Assembly: GCA_010909725.1 (NCBI GenBank)
Contig: JAACMV010000005.1
Location: 620,001-684,000, forward strand
Length of the DNA stretch: 64,000 nt
Reading direction: 5' to 3'
Source of the DNA: Picochlorum sp. 'celeri'
Lineage: Eukaryota > Chlorophyta > Trebouxiophyceae
Shown here: piece after piece, positions 62,612-64,000 of the stretch
How positions within the stretch are numbered: the first letter of the stretch is position 1
Layout: the number at the start of each line of letters is the position of its first letter
Program-made: the position numbers and the translations under genes
Notes under the pieces: generated by a model
What the model was told of the DNA's origin: nothing
Database searches by the model: none
What the model saw: only the letters and a program-made list of their open reading frames with translations

Positions 62612-63490
62612 TCAGTTTTGAGGGCGCTCTGCATAATAATCAGCTGTAGATTCCATGATCAATCCAATCTCGGGCGAATCATCTGTCTCTCGTCCCGATA
62701 CAGTAGTACGTCCGCTTGTTGAACTACTTTGCTCCTCAGCAAATTCTGCTGGCCCTTGTTGGTGGCCACTCTGGATTGGTGGTGATGACAGCATGGTGGG
62801 TGTGTTTAACGTTAGGTCCTTGTAATGTACCGTGGGAATCACCCCAGACGCTTTTAGAAGAGTCATCTGCGCTTTTCTCAGAATTTTTAAAGATTCTTTT
62901 GAGGGCATCTCGGATTTCCAAACAGAGAGCAATACTTCCTGAAGGTCCTCACTCCAGTCAGACACGACCCTGAGTGGCTCATCATACGCCGCTGCCCTAA
63001 CCTGGATAAAAGACATGACCTGCGCAAGGATGCATGTCCGCTTCATCATGCTTACCTTTCCATTCTTAACCTTACTGATTCATTTCAATTCCATACAGCG
63101 AAGTGCATGTTTAACCGCTTTATTGTGACGAAAGACAAATTCAAGCAAATCTCTGAGACGATTTGGCTGAACGACATAAAGCGGATAGTCTCGTCCCTCT
63201 GTGATCCCGTTCACTCGCTCCGAACAGAAAAAATATTCATTTTTCAGACGTTTCATGTTATTCATCCCATTAATCAGTTGTGAGGCCGCTTGATTGACAT
63301 TTTCGAGAGGAAATTCGTCTGGGAAAGTCAGGTCAAATATCTGAACAGGCAAGTTTTCAGTGTCACCCGTGAGATTGAACCGGTTTTTGATTCCATCAGG
63401 CCTACATACGAATCCAATACCCTGAACTTTTACACTGGAAACCTCATCAAGACCATCGATGGCCGCTTGTAGAAGAGAGGGAGCCAGCAT
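62612..63490 (-). pseudogene. Paralogue B of the tandem pair, interrupted by an in-frame TGA
   Basis: From the ATG at 63490 the frame runs 136 codons, meets TGA at 63080-63082, and continues open in the same frame for 155 codons to the stop at 62612. Across the stop the protein aligns with paralogue A: RCMELK-stop-ISKVKNGK against RCIHSKSISKITSGR. So one codon that encodes Ser (TCC) in paralogue A is TGA here. Conserved blocks occur on both sides (YFCSERVNGITEGRDYPLYVV, QPNRLRDLLEFVF; then CILAQVMSFIQVRA, SDWSEDLQEVLLSV, LRKAQMTLLKASGV, TADYYAERPQ). It is either a recent pseudogene with one nonsense change, an expressed short form of 136 residues, or a read-through case. No frameshift is needed. 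Confidence 0.6.
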
Positions 63491-64000
63491 TGTTTGGTTG
63501 TTGGTTACTCTCGTTTGACAAATTTGAAGGCAAAATTCAAAAATACCCAGGTGATGCGTACTCCAGGGAGCGTTTGGATATATCCTGCACAGCATTTTTG
63601 TAATTACAATAATAATTCAGTTGAAGAGATCCAAAGCGAGACCTCAAGCCCATGTGGCGAGCCCTCCAAAACACGTGGGATTGACTCGGTCACAGCCAAA
63701 CCGTTATATCTTTGCAGCTCATCGCCTTGTTGTGGCTTAGATATGATTTTATGCATCCATATATCATGTTTATATAGCGTCAGAGACAGAAAAAGCCACG
63801 TACGATATTGTTCGTTCAGGGACTGACTCGCCTGTTGTGGGTGCCACTTGAGCGGTAGTAGTAATAGCAGCAGCAGCAGTATTATAAATCTACGCGCTAC
63901 CTTCTTTGGTGAAGGAATACTAATGAATGCAATATATAGAGTATGTTTATATGAATTGGAGCATGCACACACATGCAAATACATGCGGATATGGCCCCAG
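63491..64000. promoter_or_regulatory. Upstream region of paralogue B
   Basis: It contains the second 60-bp box (63529-63588), 39 bp before the start codon, and the upstream segment shared with the other unit (from about 63796). A TAGTAGTAATAGCAGCAGCAGCAG run lies at 63857-63880. The rest shows no gene up to the window edge. Confidence 0.45.
63529..63588 (-). promoter_or_regulatory. 60-bp conserved box upstream of paralogue B
   Basis: Copy of the box at 62001-62060 with four differences; spacing to the start codon (39 bp) is almost the same as for paralogue A (38 bp). Confidence 0.6.

Noticed and set aside
63080..63082. TGA as a selenocysteine codon
   Set aside because: The paralogue has Ser, not Cys, at this position, the context is not a redox motif, and I see no SECIS-like structure that I could support by eye.
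1..64000. tRNA, rRNA, snRNA, CRISPR array, insertion sequence or viral element
   Set aside because: No tRNA A/B-box pair with cloverleaf potential, no CRISPR-like spaced repeats, no transposase or integrase, and no viral gene was found by eye. Small RNAs in the long spacers cannot be ruled out without a covariance-model search.

Overview
This is nuclear DNA from a small, gene-dense eukaryotic alga, almost certainly of the green lineage. The nuclear-encoded plastid ATP synthase subunit b' (red algae and their descendants keep it in the plastid), an ARC5/DRP5B-type plastid-division dynamin, lumenal Psb27 and PsbP-type proteins, a ClpF-like adaptor, CGFS glutaredoxin, solanesyl-type prenyl synthase and a plastid-type lumazine synthase all fit. 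UGUAA-type words near many 3' ends also fit a green alga. I cannot name the genus. Most genes have no intron or one intron of about 75-170 bp close to the start codon, usually with GTATGT/GTACGT donors and a ..GCAG acceptor. I rebuilt exon joins by hand, so gene spans below include introns and the exons are listed in each entry.

Layout. 1-9.9 kb is rich in DNA replication and cell-cycle genes: ATRIP-like checkpoint protein (running off the left edge), MCM6, A-type cyclin, a plant-type F-box protein and DNA polymerase epsilon subunit B. 10-28.4 kb is mixed housekeeping: NUDT15-like Nudix hydrolase, an ankyrin protein, peroxisomal acyl-CoA oxidase, a QTRT2-like queuine transferase subunit, a 79-residue conserved protein, UPF1, a ZIP metal transporter, NUP107, a secreted I9-type inhibitor-like protein, a plastid DUF1995 protein and a Golgi glycosyltransferase-like protein. 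28.9-43.5 kb carries many plastid genes (ClpF-like, Psb27, GRXS14, prenyl synthase, AtpG) plus a KEN-box nuclear protein, an ADCK1-type kinase, a bZIP factor and NSUN2. Y14/RBM8A follows at 43.6 kb.

44.8-52.0 kb is the most unusual part. Four genes on the same strand encode secreted proteins: a triple fasciclin protein, two Trp/Lys-rich repeat peptides and a coiled-coil protein. In all four, exon 1 (46 or 49 bp) encodes only the signal peptide, and a phase-1 intron interrupts the gene at the predicted cleavage region. Three share an upstream CCTAGA...GCCAGNTGG motif. A GT61-type Golgi glycosyltransferase lies among them on the other strand. I read this as a candidate extracellular-matrix or adhesive secretion module.

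52.1-58.9 kb holds lumazine synthase, a 2-hydroxy-acid oxidase, a PsbP-domain protein, EIF1AD and DRP5B. 59.1-64 kb holds a long ankyrin-repeat gene and a tandem pair of unknown paralogues. One paralogue is interrupted by an in-frame TGA, and the pair share a 60-bp upstream box (56/60 identical) that is far better conserved than their coding sequence.
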